Assembly (NCBI RefSeq): GCF_002932875.1
Contig: NZ_PSWS01000024.1
Span: 1-43,102 of the forward strand
DNA from: Rathayibacter tritici
Lineage (GTDB): Bacteria; Actinomycetota; Actinomycetes; Actinomycetales; Microbacteriaceae
Direction: 5' to 3'
DNA: 43,102 bases
Both the position numbers and the translations under genes were made by a program. Shown one piece after another: positions 1-7,328 of the stretch (its first letter is position 1; every line of letters begins with the position of its first letter). Under the pieces are notes generated by a model. That model was not told the DNA's origin, did no database searches, and saw nothing but the letters and a program-made list of their open reading frames with translations.

Positions 1-90
1 CTCACCCCTCCCCGTGACAATCTGCCATATCCGACAGATCAGCTCCGTCAATTGCTCCGCATCCAGGCCTGTAGTAGAGTCGTACCGCAT
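1..90 (-). CDS. Transposase N-terminus, partial (IS5-like)
   Basis: An ATG at 90 opens a frame that runs off the left window edge after 30 codons. The translation has the pattern TTGLDAEQLTELICRI, close to the N-terminal 'TTGL..EQ..EL..R' segment of IS5-type transposases that precedes their helix-turn-helix region. No catalytic DDE residues lie inside the window, so the call rests on this short segment and on the disruption of the neighbouring Abi gene. The start codon lies inside one arm of a stable inverted repeat at 87..154. Confidence 0.45.
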   Translation of the reverse strand, partial: MRYDSTTGLDAEQLTELICRIWQIVTGRGE

Positions 91-154
91 CGGCTTCCCG
101 TTCCGAAAATAGCGAGCTTTGGAACTTCTATTCTCCCGAATGGGAAGCCGATGC
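87..154 (-). promoter_or_regulatory. Hairpin overlapping the transposase start codon
   Basis: Thirteen bases at 87..99 (GCATCGGCTTCCC) are perfectly complementary to 142..154, and an inner stem GTTCC (100..104)/GGAAC (121..125) continues the structure. The arm at 87..99 contains the ATG of the transposase (88..90). A transcript entering from the disrupted Abi gene on the minus strand would fold both arms and hide the start, while a transcript starting inside the leader would carry only one arm. This matches the known protection of IS10 and IS50 transposase genes against read-through; here it is an inference. Confidence 0.5.
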
Positions 155-181
155 CTCGGAACGACACGCCCGAATCAGACC

Positions 182-643
182 TTATGAATAACGCTCAAAA
201 TCTTCTCGAGAGCGCTCCAATTCCTTCGTATAATTACTCAGCCAGTCTTTGTACGCTTGGCCCTGTGCTCTCGAGCTCAGGAGCCGAGGATTCAGATGTG
301 CCGTCTCGTGGATGCGACCGAGCTCATGTCCGAGAAGGGCCCTTGTATTCAATTCAATGTGAGAAAGCTGAGCGAATGCCATCGCCCGCAAGGTGGCGTC
401 GAAGCGGTAAAGAGCGACCACGTCGGCGAGGGTGGTGCCAGGGTAGAACTGATCGAGGCGCGAGGTGCCGGCGAGCCGGCGAAAGGGGTACCAATACCCA
501 CTGAGGCGGTAATAGCTTGAGGTTGTGAGTGTCTCAATCGCCTCGTCGACGTCGCCCACGTCCATGCCTCGTGCGGAAAGAAGTGCGACTTGATCGCGGT
601 AAGACTTGAACGTCTTGATCGGCGTCGGCAAGGTACCCCACAC
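182..643 (-). pseudogene. Truncated Abi-family (AbiD/AbiF-like, HEPN) protein
   Basis: The product matches the N-terminal half of Abi_2 family abortive-infection proteins: a 'SYRDQVALLSARGM' opening, the hallmark YYRLSGYWYPFR block and an 'IELNTRALLGHELG' helix. RALLGH fits the R-x4-H motif of HEPN ribonucleases. About 153 residues remain, whereas the family is usually near 300. The frame ends at a TAA (182..184) right after 'SREDFERYS', where relatives continue for more than 100 residues. The start is uncertain: similarity begins near the GTG at 643 or the TTG at 631, although the frame stays open to a GTG at 742. It was presumably a phage-defence gene and is probably inactive now. Confidence 0.7.
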
Positions 644-945
644 AGAGTGAAGACCGGCCCTGGACCTATGTATTAGGCGGAACCGGTCGTAATGATGGCC
701 ACTGTACACCGCGTGGAACGTCCGAGCAAGCGGCCGGGTCACCTGAAGGCAGGGACCATGAGAAGAGCCAGCGGCAGCCCGCGCCTCCTCGAGGGAGATG
801 CCGCGTCGGGCGTTGGAGCGGTGTCGCGGAGAGGGCGGAGTGGAGGATCCAGGGCGGGCTCGTCTTCGACGACTCCCTCGCCTCCCCGCCGCCGCGGCAG
901 CTCGGACTAGCGTGATCCCCGTCCCCCGACCCCGCAGGAGGCGCC

Positions 946-1866
946 GTGCCGCTCGATCCGTACCTCGCCGCCCGGCTGCCGCTTCTGGACGGTCTCGCGT
1001 ATCCGCTCGACGCCGAGCAGGCCGCCCGAATGGCCGCGTTCGAGGAGGATCCCGGGCCGTGGTCGCTGCCCGGCGGGATCGTCGTCAGCACGGAGGTGGC
1101 GGCCGGCCCGCACGGACCGGTTCCGCTGCGCGTGTACTCGCCCACCGCGCCCGAGCGAGCGCTGCTCTGGGTCCACGGGGGAGGATTCGCCGCCGGCAGC
1201 ATCGACATGCGCGAGTCGCACGTCGTCGCGGGGGAGCTCGCTGCCCGCGCTCAGGCCCACGTCGCCTCCGTCGACTACCGGCTCGCCGGCGCCGACATCC
1301 GCTATCCCGTTCCGCTGGACGACGTGCACGCGGCCTGGCGTCACCTCCGCGGGAGGACCCGCGAGGCGCAGCCGGTCGCGATCGGCGGCGCGAGTGCGGG
1401 CGCGGCGCTGGCTCTCGGCGCGGTCCTGCGCGAGCGCGACTCCGGTGCGTGCCTGCCCGATCACGTGCTCCTGGCCTACCCGTTCGCGCACTTCCCCACC
1501 CCCTCCCTCGACGACGCGGTCGCGGCCGAGCTGCGCCTGCTTCCGCCGATCCTCCGCTTTCCCCCGTCGAGCATCGAGAGCATGGTGCGCACCTACATCG
1601 GGCGGATCTCGGACCTGCCCGCCGAGGCGCTCCCCGGATCCGCGCCGCTGGCCGGGTTGCCCCCGGTCACGGTCCTCGTGAACGAGTGCGACGAGCTGCG
1701 CGGGTCGGCCGAGCTGCTCCTGCGCCAGCTCGCGGAGGCGGGCGTCGCCGTGACCGGGCACCTCGCCGCGGGGATGCCCCACGGCCACCTCAACCGGACT
1801 CCGGCGCTGCTCGAGGTCGACCGGTCGCTGCACCTCTTCGCCGCTCAGCTGCGCGCGATGGGCTGA
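946..1866 (+). CDS. Alpha/beta hydrolase, hormone-sensitive-lipase type esterase
   Basis: This 306-residue protein is a cytoplasmic serine esterase/lipase of the HSL (type IV) family. The oxyanion-hole motif HGGGF is at about residues 77-81, the nucleophile elbow GGASAG places the catalytic Ser near 150, Asp of 'NECDE' near 249 and His of 'GMPHGH' near 279. No signal peptide is visible. The GTG start is preferred because AGGAGG lies about five bases upstream (936..941). The substrate cannot be read from the sequence; short-chain esters are typical for the family. The gene converges with the VOC gene after a 15-base gap, and no strong hairpin separates them. Confidence 0.85.
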   Translation: MPLDPYLAARLPLLDGLAYPLDAEQAARMAAFEEDPGPWSLPGGIVVSTEVAAGPHGPVPLRVYSPTAPERALLWVHGGGFAAGSIDMRESHVVAGELAARAQAHVASVDYRLAGADIRYPVPLDDVHAAWRHLRGRTREAQPVAIGGASAGAALALGAVLRERDSGACLPDHVLLAYPFAHFPTPSLDDAVAAELRLLPPILRFPPSSIESMVRTYIGRISDLPAEALPGSAPLAGLPPVTVLVNECDELRGSAELLLRQLAEAGVAVTGHLAAGMPHGHLNRTPALLEVDRSLHLFAAQLRAMG

Positions 1867-1881
1867 GGCGCCCCACTCCGT

Positions 1882-2250
1882 TCAGGCCCGGTCGTGCAGG
1901 GTGATGTGGTAGCCGTCCGGGTCGACGAACGTGAAGGTACGGCCGAACGGGCCGTCGATCGGAGCCGCGACGACGGCCTGCCCGTCAGCGACGAGTGCGT
2001 CGTGGATCTCTTGCACGCCGGTCGCGTGCAGCCAGATCGCGGTGCCGACGCCGGGCCGGGAGGTGGAGTCGAGGTCGGTGCCGGGTGCGAGGTCGCGCAG
2101 GGCGAACGCGATCGGCGTGGTCGTGAAGACGACGGCGTGCGGCGGACCTGCGGGCGAGCGGACGAGGCCGAGGTAGTGCTCGTAGAACGCTTGCGAGGCG
2201 TCGAGATCGCGGACCTGGAGCGAGACGAAGTCGGGGCCGGTGACGGGCAT
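1882..2250 (-). CDS. VOC superfamily (glyoxalase/bleomycin-resistance-like) protein
   Basis: This 122-residue protein has the paired beta-alpha-beta-beta-beta modules of the vicinal oxygen chelate fold: 'FVSLQVRDLDASQAFYEHYLGL' at the N-terminus and 'TFTFVDPDGYHITLHD' at the C-terminus. The family includes dioxygenases, glyoxalases and antibiotic-binding proteins; the sequence does not say which. AGGAGG sits a few bases before the ATG at 2250. It is transcribed divergently from the MarR gene at 2312, with two palindromes in the 61-base gap, so it is the likely regulatory target of that MarR protein. Confidence 0.85.
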   Translation of the reverse strand: MPVTGPDFVSLQVRDLDASQAFYEHYLGLVRSPAGPPHAVVFTTTPIAFALRDLAPGTDLDSTSRPGVGTAIWLHATGVQEIHDALVADGQAVVAAPIDGPFGRTFTFVDPDGYHITLHDRA

Positions 2251-2268
2251 AGGTTCCTCCTGGGCTTG

Positions 2269-2284
2269 TGTCAGATTTCTGACA
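2269..2284. promoter_or_regulatory. Palindromic operator candidate 1 between VOC and marR genes
   Basis: TGTCAG-ATTT-CTGACA is a perfect 6-base inverted repeat with a 4-base spacer, in the 61-base gap between the divergent VOC and MarR genes. Its size and position fit a dimeric MarR-type operator. A second related palindrome follows with its centre 28 bases away. Confidence 0.65.
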
Positions 2285-2296
2285 CGAGAAAGCGTA

Positions 2297-2312
2297 TGTC
2301 AGGCTGTTGACA
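2297..2312. promoter_or_regulatory. Palindromic operator candidate 2, abutting the marR start
   Basis: TGTCA-GGCTGT-TGACA shares the TGTCA half-sites of the palindrome at 2269..2284 and ends on the first base of the MarR start codon. Binding here would block the MarR gene's own translation start region or transcription, consistent with autoregulation. The binding itself is inferred. Confidence 0.6.
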
Positions 2313-2773
2313 TGAGTCAAGGCGGCATCGACCTCGAGACCTCGCTCGGCTACCTGCTCAAGGAGGCGTCGAGCGCCCTCCGCGCGGCGATGGAGGCGGT
2401 CCTCCGTCCGCTCGGGATGACCGTCACCCACTACTCCTGCCTCGAGCTGCTCGCCCAGCGCCCCGGCCTCTCCAACTCCGAGCTCGCCCGCGGCGCTTTC
2501 GTGACCCGGCAGTCGATGAACGTGCTCCTCCGGACCCTCGAGCGCGAGGGCATCGTTACGCGGCCCGACGCGGCTCCGGTCGGCAAGGTGCTGCCGACGC
2601 GGCTCACCGAGCGCGGACGCCGCAGCCTGGCCGAGGCCTCCGCCGTTGTCCGCGGGGTCGAGCTGCGGATGCTGGAGGGGCTCGCGGAGCAGGAGCGCGA
2701 GACCGCGGCGCGGCTGCTCCGCGGGATGATCCGGTCGTTGCGGGCGGGGGAGGGAAGCGCGACGCAGAAGTGA
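2312..2773 (+). CDS. MarR family transcriptional regulator
   Basis: This 153-residue protein has the MarR winged-helix layout: an N-terminal dimerisation helix, then 'THYSCLELLAQRPGLSNSELARGAFVTRQSMNVLLRTLEREGIVTR' containing the recognition helix, a wing 'GKVLPTRLTERG', and C-terminal helices. The ATG at 2312 is chosen over an upstream open frame because it gives the normal family length and leaves room for the palindromes. MarR proteins repress divergent genes and release them when a small ligand binds; the obvious target is the VOC gene. The ligand is unknown. Confidence 0.87.
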   Translation: MSQGGIDLETSLGYLLKEASSALRAAMEAVLRPLGMTVTHYSCLELLAQRPGLSNSELARGAFVTRQSMNVLLRTLEREGIVTRPDAAPVGKVLPTRLTERGRRSLAEASAVVRGVELRMLEGLAEQERETAARLLRGMIRSLRAGEGSATQK

Positions 2774-2887
2774 TGCTGGGCGTCGACTCAGGTCGCCCAC
2801 GGGCACCACACGGCGGCCGCGCCCGCGTTCACCGGCGTCGTCTATTCTCGCGGTCGTCCACGCCCCCTCCCTTGGAAGGAACCCCGG

Positions 2888-3355
2888 ATGACCCAGCAGG
2901 ACGTCCCTCAGATCATCGTGCCCCTCGGCCGCCCCGTCGCCGTCGAAGCGCTGCGCTACACCGCGATGTACGGCCCGAAGCCGTTCCCCGAAGCGCTGCT
3001 GATCCTGTTCGACAACGGCTCGTACAAGATCCTCTCGCCCGGGGAGGAGCACTACGGGAGCTACGTCTCGGCCATCGATCCGAGTGAGCCGCTGCGCCAC
3101 ATCGCCTTCCTCTCCTGGCCGTCGAGTGACTGGGAGAGCAACGTCGCGTCGCACACCCTCAGCTTCGAGCCGGAGACCCGCGCGTTCATTCAGACGCTGC
3201 TGCTGCCCGGCGCGCCGGTGCCGCACGCGCAGCACGGCTACACCGAGACGATCGAGGATCCGGCGAGCGTCGACCTCGGTGCCTCGTGGGAACAGGTGCG
3301 AGAGACCTACGCCGCCGTCTTCGAGCGGCTGCTCGATCGCGTGACGCGCGGCTGA
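2888..3355 (+). CDS. Hypothetical protein, 155 residues
   Basis: No family was recognised. The protein is soluble, acidic to neutral, has no signal peptide and no membrane segment, and contains several aromatic and His residues but no cysteine. GC-rich codon positions and a GGAAGGA sequence about nine bases before the ATG support a real gene. It stands alone between the MarR gene and a convergent small membrane protein. Confidence 0.65.
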   Translation: MTQQDVPQIIVPLGRPVAVEALRYTAMYGPKPFPEALLILFDNGSYKILSPGEEHYGSYVSAIDPSEPLRHIAFLSWPSSDWESNVASHTLSFEPETRAFIQTLLLPGAPVPHAQHGYTETIEDPASVDLGASWEQVRETYAAVFERLLDRVTRG

Positions 3356-3458
3356 CGGGTCCGCCGTCGTCCGAGCGCTCGACGCTGGGGCGACGGCGGG
3401 CTACTGACGGCGCTGCTGCGCGGGCCGGTCGGTCGGCGAGGTCTCGGCTGAGGAGTGT

Positions 3459-3794
3459 TCATTCTCTTGTCGGAGGACTGACCTCACCGGCCTCGTCCTC
3501 GAGAAGGCGGCGGTTTCTGCGACGGATTCTGATGAGCTGGATTCCGTAGACGATTCCTCCGGCGAGGAGGCCGACGGCGGCCGATGCGACGAGACTCCAG
3601 GGAAGCTCCAGATTTCGGATGAGCGGCAGGGCAAGGAGTCCTGCTCCGAGAACGACGGCGATCGTCAGTGTGGGATGGGGACGCTCCGCAGCGTTGAGCA
3701 TCAGCAGTCGATCGCTCCGGCTGCGCTCCCGACGATCCTTCCGAAAGCGAATCCCAGGGGTACCGACTTTTCGGCCCCTTCTTGTGCTTGACAC
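3459..3794 (-). CDS. Small two-helix membrane protein
   Basis: The 111-residue product has a very basic N-terminus (about residues 1-40), two hydrophobic segments ('LTIAVVLGAGLLALPLI' near 43-60 and 'SLVASAAVGLLAGGIVYGI' near 67-86) and a short charged tail. No family was recognised. The GTG at 3794 has GAGGAGAG upstream at somewhat long spacing; an ATG at 3701 is an alternative that would remove most of the basic N-terminus. Confidence 0.5.
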   Translation of the reverse strand: MSSTRRGRKVGTPGIRFRKDRRERSRSDRLLMLNAAERPHPTLTIAVVLGAGLLALPLIRNLELPWSLVASAAVGLLAGGIVYGIQLIRIRRRNRRLLEDEAGEVSPPTRE

Positions 3795-4158
3795 GATAGC
3801 TTCTTACTCTCCTCGGCGGACGGCGAATGCAGGAGGGGCCACAGCCTTCGCTCGTGCGGAGTCGAAAACTGCGACGATCGAGAAGGCTACCTCTCGGGTC
3901 AGGTCCGGTCAATGACGTCCCCACTCCTCCCCCGCGAAGCCAACAGGCGTCGATCTCCCATTCGCCTGGCGCTTATCTGTCAGTATCGACAGGATCGACT
4001 CTGCGAGTGCGCTATCGTCGCGGTGGTGAATGGTCGGTCATCATTCCCGTGAAATGCCGTGTCTATTCTCATGCTCTCTCGGCGGCTCCTGATCTGCGTG
4101 TCACCGCCTTCGGCGAGACGCACTGTGTCGAAGGATCGGCGCGTGGCAAGCTGGCCGC
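3795..4158. other. Intergenic stretch without a convincing gene
   Basis: This gap separates the divergent small membrane protein gene and arfB. Open frames through it have poor codon bias and are rejected. One inverted repeat, CTGTC-AGTATC-GACAG at about 3976..3991, could be a regulator site, but no partner regulator is adjacent. Confidence 0.4.
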
Positions 4159-4581
4159 ATGGATCTGGAAGTGCGGCCCGGGCTGGTCGTGCCGGCGTCC
4201 GAGCTGCAGTGGCGGTTCTCGCGATCGTCGGGGCCGGGCGGGCAGCACGTGAACACCTCGGACAGCCGCGTGCAGCTCACCTGGAACGTCGCTGCGTCGA
4301 CGGCACTCAGCGAGGAGCAGCGCGCCCGCGTGCTCGAGCGCCTCGGGCGGCGCTTGGTCTCCGGGGCGATCACCGTCACCGTTGCGCAGGAGCGTTCGCA
4401 GCTGCGCAACCGCGAGACGGCACTCGAGATGCTCCGCGGTCTCGTGAGCACCGCCCTCGCACCTCCCTCCGCCCCGCGGCGACCGACCCGACCCACCCGC
4501 GGCTCCACCCGCCGCCGACTCGCGGCCAAGCAGCAGCGCTCGGCGGCCAAGCAGCAGCGCCGTCGCCCGCCGGGGGAGTGA
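4159..4581 (+). CDS. arfB: Peptidyl-tRNA hydrolase ArfB, ribosome rescue factor
   Basis: The 140-residue protein has the RF-1 catalytic domain: 'FSRSSGPGGQHVNTSDSRV' puts the GGQ motif at residues 27-29, followed by the usual 'LR(N)RE.AL..L' region. Instead of stop-codon recognition domains it has a basic C-terminal tail, which in ArfB enters the empty mRNA channel of stalled ribosomes so that GGQ can release the nascent chain. The tail contains a near-exact duplication (AAKQQRS then AAKQQRR) encoded by two 21-base units at 4522..4563. It is convergent with the M18 peptidase gene. Confidence 0.87.
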   Translation: MDLEVRPGLVVPASELQWRFSRSSGPGGQHVNTSDSRVQLTWNVAASTALSEEQRARVLERLGRRLVSGAITVTVAQERSQLRNRETALEMLRGLVSTALAPPSAPRRPTRPTRGSTRRRLAAKQQRSAAKQQRRRPPGE

Positions 4582-4587
4582 CCTGAA

Positions 4588-4657
4588 CGGAACCGAGGGT
4601 GGAAGGCGGCGATCCGCCCGCAGAGGGTCCGGCTGGGCCTCCCGCCCTCGGGTTCCG
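4588..4657. terminator. Imperfect inverted repeat between convergent genes
   Basis: CGGAACCGAGGG (4588..4599) pairs with CCCTC-G-GGTTCCG (4645..4657), giving 12 pairs with one bulged base, and the loop holds a smaller GGCGG/CCGCC hairpin. It lies between the convergent arfB and M18 peptidase genes. No U-tract follows, as is common in high-GC actinobacteria. A bidirectional terminator is the simplest reading. Confidence 0.5.
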
Positions 4658-4686
4658 CACGCCGACCCGGCCGGCGCAGGGCCGGC

Positions 4687-5964
4687 TCAGGGCCGGAAGA
4701 ACGCCTCGATCGCCGCGGTCAGTGCGACCAGATCGTCCACATGGGCGAGTTCGCGCGCCGAGTGCATGGAGAGCAGCGGGACTCCCACGTCGACCGTCGA
4801 GATGCCGAGCCGGGTCGCGGTCAATGGTCCGATCGTGGAGCCGCACGGTGCGGAGTTGTTGGAGACGAACTCCTGGTACTCGACGCCTGCCCGCTCGCAG
4901 ACATCCGCCCACAGCGCGGCTCCCCGCGCATCCGTCGCGTAGCGCTGCGCCGCGTTGATCTTCAGCAGCGGCCCCTTCCCGGCGACCGGCTGGTTCACCG
5001 GGTCGTGCTTGTCGGAGTAGTTGGGATGCACGGAGTGGCCCGCGTCGGCCGAGAGGCACCAGGAGGCGGCGATCGCGCGGGCGCGCTCATCGACGCCGGC
5101 GCCCAGGGCCGTGCCGATGCGGGAGAGCACGTCCTCGAGGAACGGGCCGCTCGCTCCGGACCGGCTCGCGGAGCCGAGTTCCTCGTGGTCGAACGCCGCG
5201 AGCACGCTGATGTGCCCGGCCCGGGCGTCGGCGCTCGCCGCGAGGAGCGCGACGAGGCCGGCGTGCACCGAGCTGAGGTCGTCCATCCGACCGGCGGCGA
5301 GGAACATCTCGTCGAGGCCGAAGCGGCGGGGAGCCTGCGTGTCGGCGGTGAGCAGGTCGTAGCCGGCGATGTCGGAGGCGCCGTCGAGTTCGGCGTACGC
5401 GCCGAGCAGGTCGAGCAGGTCGACCTCGGCCGCGTCACCGACGCCGAACACGGGGACGGTGTGCTTCTGCCGATCGAGGGTGAGGGAGTCGTTCGCCGTG
5501 CGGTCGAGATGGATCGCGAGCTGCGGGATGCGCAGGAAGGGCCCCGTGCGCAGCAGCCGCGTCGAGCCGTCGCGCAGGATCACGCGGCCGGCCAGCTCGA
5601 GCTCGCGGTCGAGCCAGGAGGTGATCAGCGGGCCGCCGTAGATCTCGACGCCGGCCTGAAGCCAGCCCTTCGAACCGATTGTCGGCCGCGGCTTGAGCAT
5701 GAAGCCGGGGGAGTCGGTGTGGGCGCCCAGGATGCGGAACGGCGTAACCGCCTCCGCGCCCTCGGGCAGGTGCCAGGCGATGATCGCACCGTCCCGGACG
5801 ACGTAGTAGCGGCCGGGTTCCGCGGGCCACGCCCGCGTCTCGTCCAGCCCGGCGAATCCGGCGACGTCTAGGCGACGCGCCACCTCGGCCGCCGCGTGGT
5901 AGGAGGAGGGGGAGGCGGTCAGGAACTCGGCGAAGTCGGCGATATGGTGCTCACGCGTGGTCAT
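4687..5964 (-). CDS. M18 family aminopeptidase
   Basis: This 425-residue cytoplasmic metallo-aminopeptidase belongs to family M18 (aspartyl aminopeptidase group), which removes N-terminal, often acidic, residues from peptides. Visible metal and catalytic elements are H82-x-D84 in 'GAHTDSPGF', 'RMDDLSS' near 227-233, 'DHEELGS' near 259-265 (catalytic and metal-binding Glu pair), 'SADAGHSVHPNY' near 305-316 and 'SMHSARE' near 399-405. Length and motif order are complete. The ATG at 5964 starts the family-like N-terminus; GGAGGG directly abuts it, an unusually short spacing. An upstream in-frame start would add 27 unrelated residues. Confidence 0.9.
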   Translation of the reverse strand: MTTREHHIADFAEFLTASPSSYHAAAEVARRLDVAGFAGLDETRAWPAEPGRYYVVRDGAIIAWHLPEGAEAVTPFRILGAHTDSPGFMLKPRPTIGSKGWLQAGVEIYGGPLITSWLDRELELAGRVILRDGSTRLLRTGPFLRIPQLAIHLDRTANDSLTLDRQKHTVPVFGVGDAAEVDLLDLLGAYAELDGASDIAGYDLLTADTQAPRRFGLDEMFLAAGRMDDLSSVHAGLVALLAASADARAGHISVLAAFDHEELGSASRSGASGPFLEDVLSRIGTALGAGVDERARAIAASWCLSADAGHSVHPNYSDKHDPVNQPVAGKGPLLKINAAQRYATDARGAALWADVCERAGVEYQEFVSNNSAPCGSTIGPLTATRLGISTVDVGVPLLSMHSARELAHVDDLVALTAAIEAFFRP

Positions 5965-6324
5965 CCCTCCAGTGAAGCACGCGCCTTCGCGGCGGCTCCC
6001 TCTGGCACCCCTCGCGTCGAGACGCCGGGATGGGGGCCCAGACACCGCTGTGGAGGCGGTGCCTCGGCGGCGCCGCGAAGACGGTTCCCGGAGATGTCGT
6101 GCAAGCGGACGTGTCGTTCCCTGGATAGCCGACCTGAGTGCCTATACCGGATGTTTTCAGCAGATCCATACTTTCTCTTTGCTGGGCGGATGAGCGCGCG
6201 ATCACGCTTTCCCCCGCGCTCTCCCTCTTGCGTTCGGGGGCTCCGGGGCGTACACCATTGAGTGGAACGTCTCCGAGGCGCCTTGCTTCGATTGCACAGT
6301 GAACTTCTCCGCTTCAAGGGTCTG
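5965..6324. other. Divergent intergenic region between M18 peptidase and secreted orphan
   Basis: No convincing gene is visible. Around 6140..6190 the sequence is clearly more AT-rich than its surroundings, which fits promoters for the two flanking divergent genes, but no clear -35/-10 pair could be fixed. Confidence 0.35.
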
Positions 6325-6930
6325 ATGATGCTGAAAACAAGCGCCCTTTCTCTACTGGGTATGGCGACGGCGACACTGCTCGTCGGTGCGGGTGTCGAGG
6401 CTCCAGCCGCAATGGCCGCTGGCTCGCAGACCTCTGCCCGCTATTATCTGCCGAGTGGTTATCGTGATTTTCCCGCTGGGAGTGATTCTCTCGAAGCCAG
6501 TCTCTTGGACCCCGGGACGATCGGTCTGTGCAACATCGGTTTCGGAGATGTGAGCATCGCGTCGTGGGACGACACGGTTCTGGGGCATGTCGACCTGTTC
6601 TGTGGCGACAGCGCCAGTGGTTACATCCACATCCGTGACGGAGACGGTTCGCTTAACGATATCGGCCATGAAGCAGACTGGCAGGATGTCGTCGACTCGT
6701 TCGGCGGAGGGCTCTGGGATGACTTCATGCTCTACGCCACAGGTGAGGCTATCGTTAGCGACAAGGCGCCGGACGACCACGGAAACGACAAGCTCTGCTT
6801 TACTACTCCCATCGATATCTACACCTCTGACGGCACGTACATCACCACCTATCAGCCCACCGTCATCGTGTCCGCGAACAACAAGAGCGTCGTGACGAGC
6901 TACCCGACTCACTTCCAGTCGGACTGCTGA
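6325..6930 (+). CDS. Secreted protein of unknown function
   Basis: The product begins with a typical Sec signal peptide ('MMLKTSALSLLGMATATLLVGAGVEAPAAMA', cleavage near residue 32). The mature part is acidic, rich in Gly, Asp, Ser and Tyr, and carries four cysteines (in 'GLCNIG', 'LFCGD', 'KLCFTT' and the C-terminal 'SDC') that could form two disulfides. No family was recognised. Base composition is noticeably less GC-rich than neighbours, suggesting a gene of recent or foreign origin. The first ATG of the signal peptide has AAGGG upstream. The next gene starts two bases after its stop, so the pair is probably co-translated. Confidence 0.7.
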   Translation: MMLKTSALSLLGMATATLLVGAGVEAPAAMAAGSQTSARYYLPSGYRDFPAGSDSLEASLLDPGTIGLCNIGFGDVSIASWDDTVLGHVDLFCGDSASGYIHIRDGDGSLNDIGHEADWQDVVDSFGGGLWDDFMLYATGEAIVSDKAPDDHGNDKLCFTTPIDIYTSDGTYITTYQPTVIVSANNKSVVTSYPTHFQSDC

Positions 6931-6932
6931 CG

Positions 6933-7277
6933 ATGGCGTCACGATGGTATGTCGATGGACCCGTCCCCGCCCGTGAGCCGGAGGGGAGAGTGACCCTGCG
7001 CCTGCGCGTCGACTACGGGCAGCGTTGGCCGTTGAACGATCACATCGGGGCGAGGCCCGCCGACCCGATCGAGTGGCGCAGCATTCTCTCGCCCGAGCTA
7101 TACGACCGCCTGGTCGCCTGGGCAGCCTTCTTCAATCAATACGCCGACCATCGCACCGGGCTCTACGGCAGCGAGGAGCGTCGCAAGTGGTTCGACCAGG
7201 AGGGTCGCCGGCTTCTCATCGACCTGCGACGCGAAGCCGGAGACCGCTTCGATTTCACGCTGCACCTCTGGTTCTGA
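6933..7277 (+). CDS. Hypothetical protein coupled to the secreted orphan
   Basis: A 114-residue soluble protein with no recognised family. Its N-terminal half reads like a beta-sheet segment ('RVTLRLRVDYGQRWPL'), followed by an amphipathic helical part rich in Arg, Trp and Tyr. The ATG lies two bases after the stop of the upstream secreted protein gene with no clear ribosome site of its own, pointing to translational coupling. It could be the immunity or cytosolic partner of the secreted protein, but nothing in the sequence proves this. Confidence 0.6.
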   Translation: MASRWYVDGPVPAREPEGRVTLRLRVDYGQRWPLNDHIGARPADPIEWRSILSPELYDRLVAWAAFFNQYADHRTGLYGSEERRKWFDQEGRRLLIDLRREAGDRFDFTLHLWF

Positions 7278-7288
7278 CAGCGCCGTGA

Positions 7289-7319
7289 AGCCCGCCGCAC
7301 CGGTGAGGTGCGACGGGCT
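7289..7319. terminator. Bidirectional terminator hairpin
   Basis: AGCCCG-C-CGCACC (7289..7301) pairs with GGTGCG-A-CGGGCT (7307..7319) around a 5-base loop: 12 pairs with one mismatch. It sits in the 51-base gap between two convergent genes. Confidence 0.75.
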
Positions 7320-7328
7320 CCCGGTGCG

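Larger units (their letters stand above)
1..181 (-). mobile_element. End of an insertion sequence (probable IS5-type), cut by the window edge
   Basis: The minus strand carries the first 30 codons of a probable transposase, a roughly 90-base leader, and then an abrupt junction with a truncated Abi gene near position 180. The Abi protein loses family similarity at its last few residues exactly there, as expected if an IS inserted into it. The exact IS terminus and target duplication cannot be fixed because only one end is present. What is inferred is the family (from 30 residues only) and the boundary, which may be off by about 10 bases. Confidence 0.45.

Noticed and set aside
3827-4252. A 141-codon plus-strand frame before arfB
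   Set aside because: Poor codon bias, no recognisable family and overlap with the arfB start in another frame.
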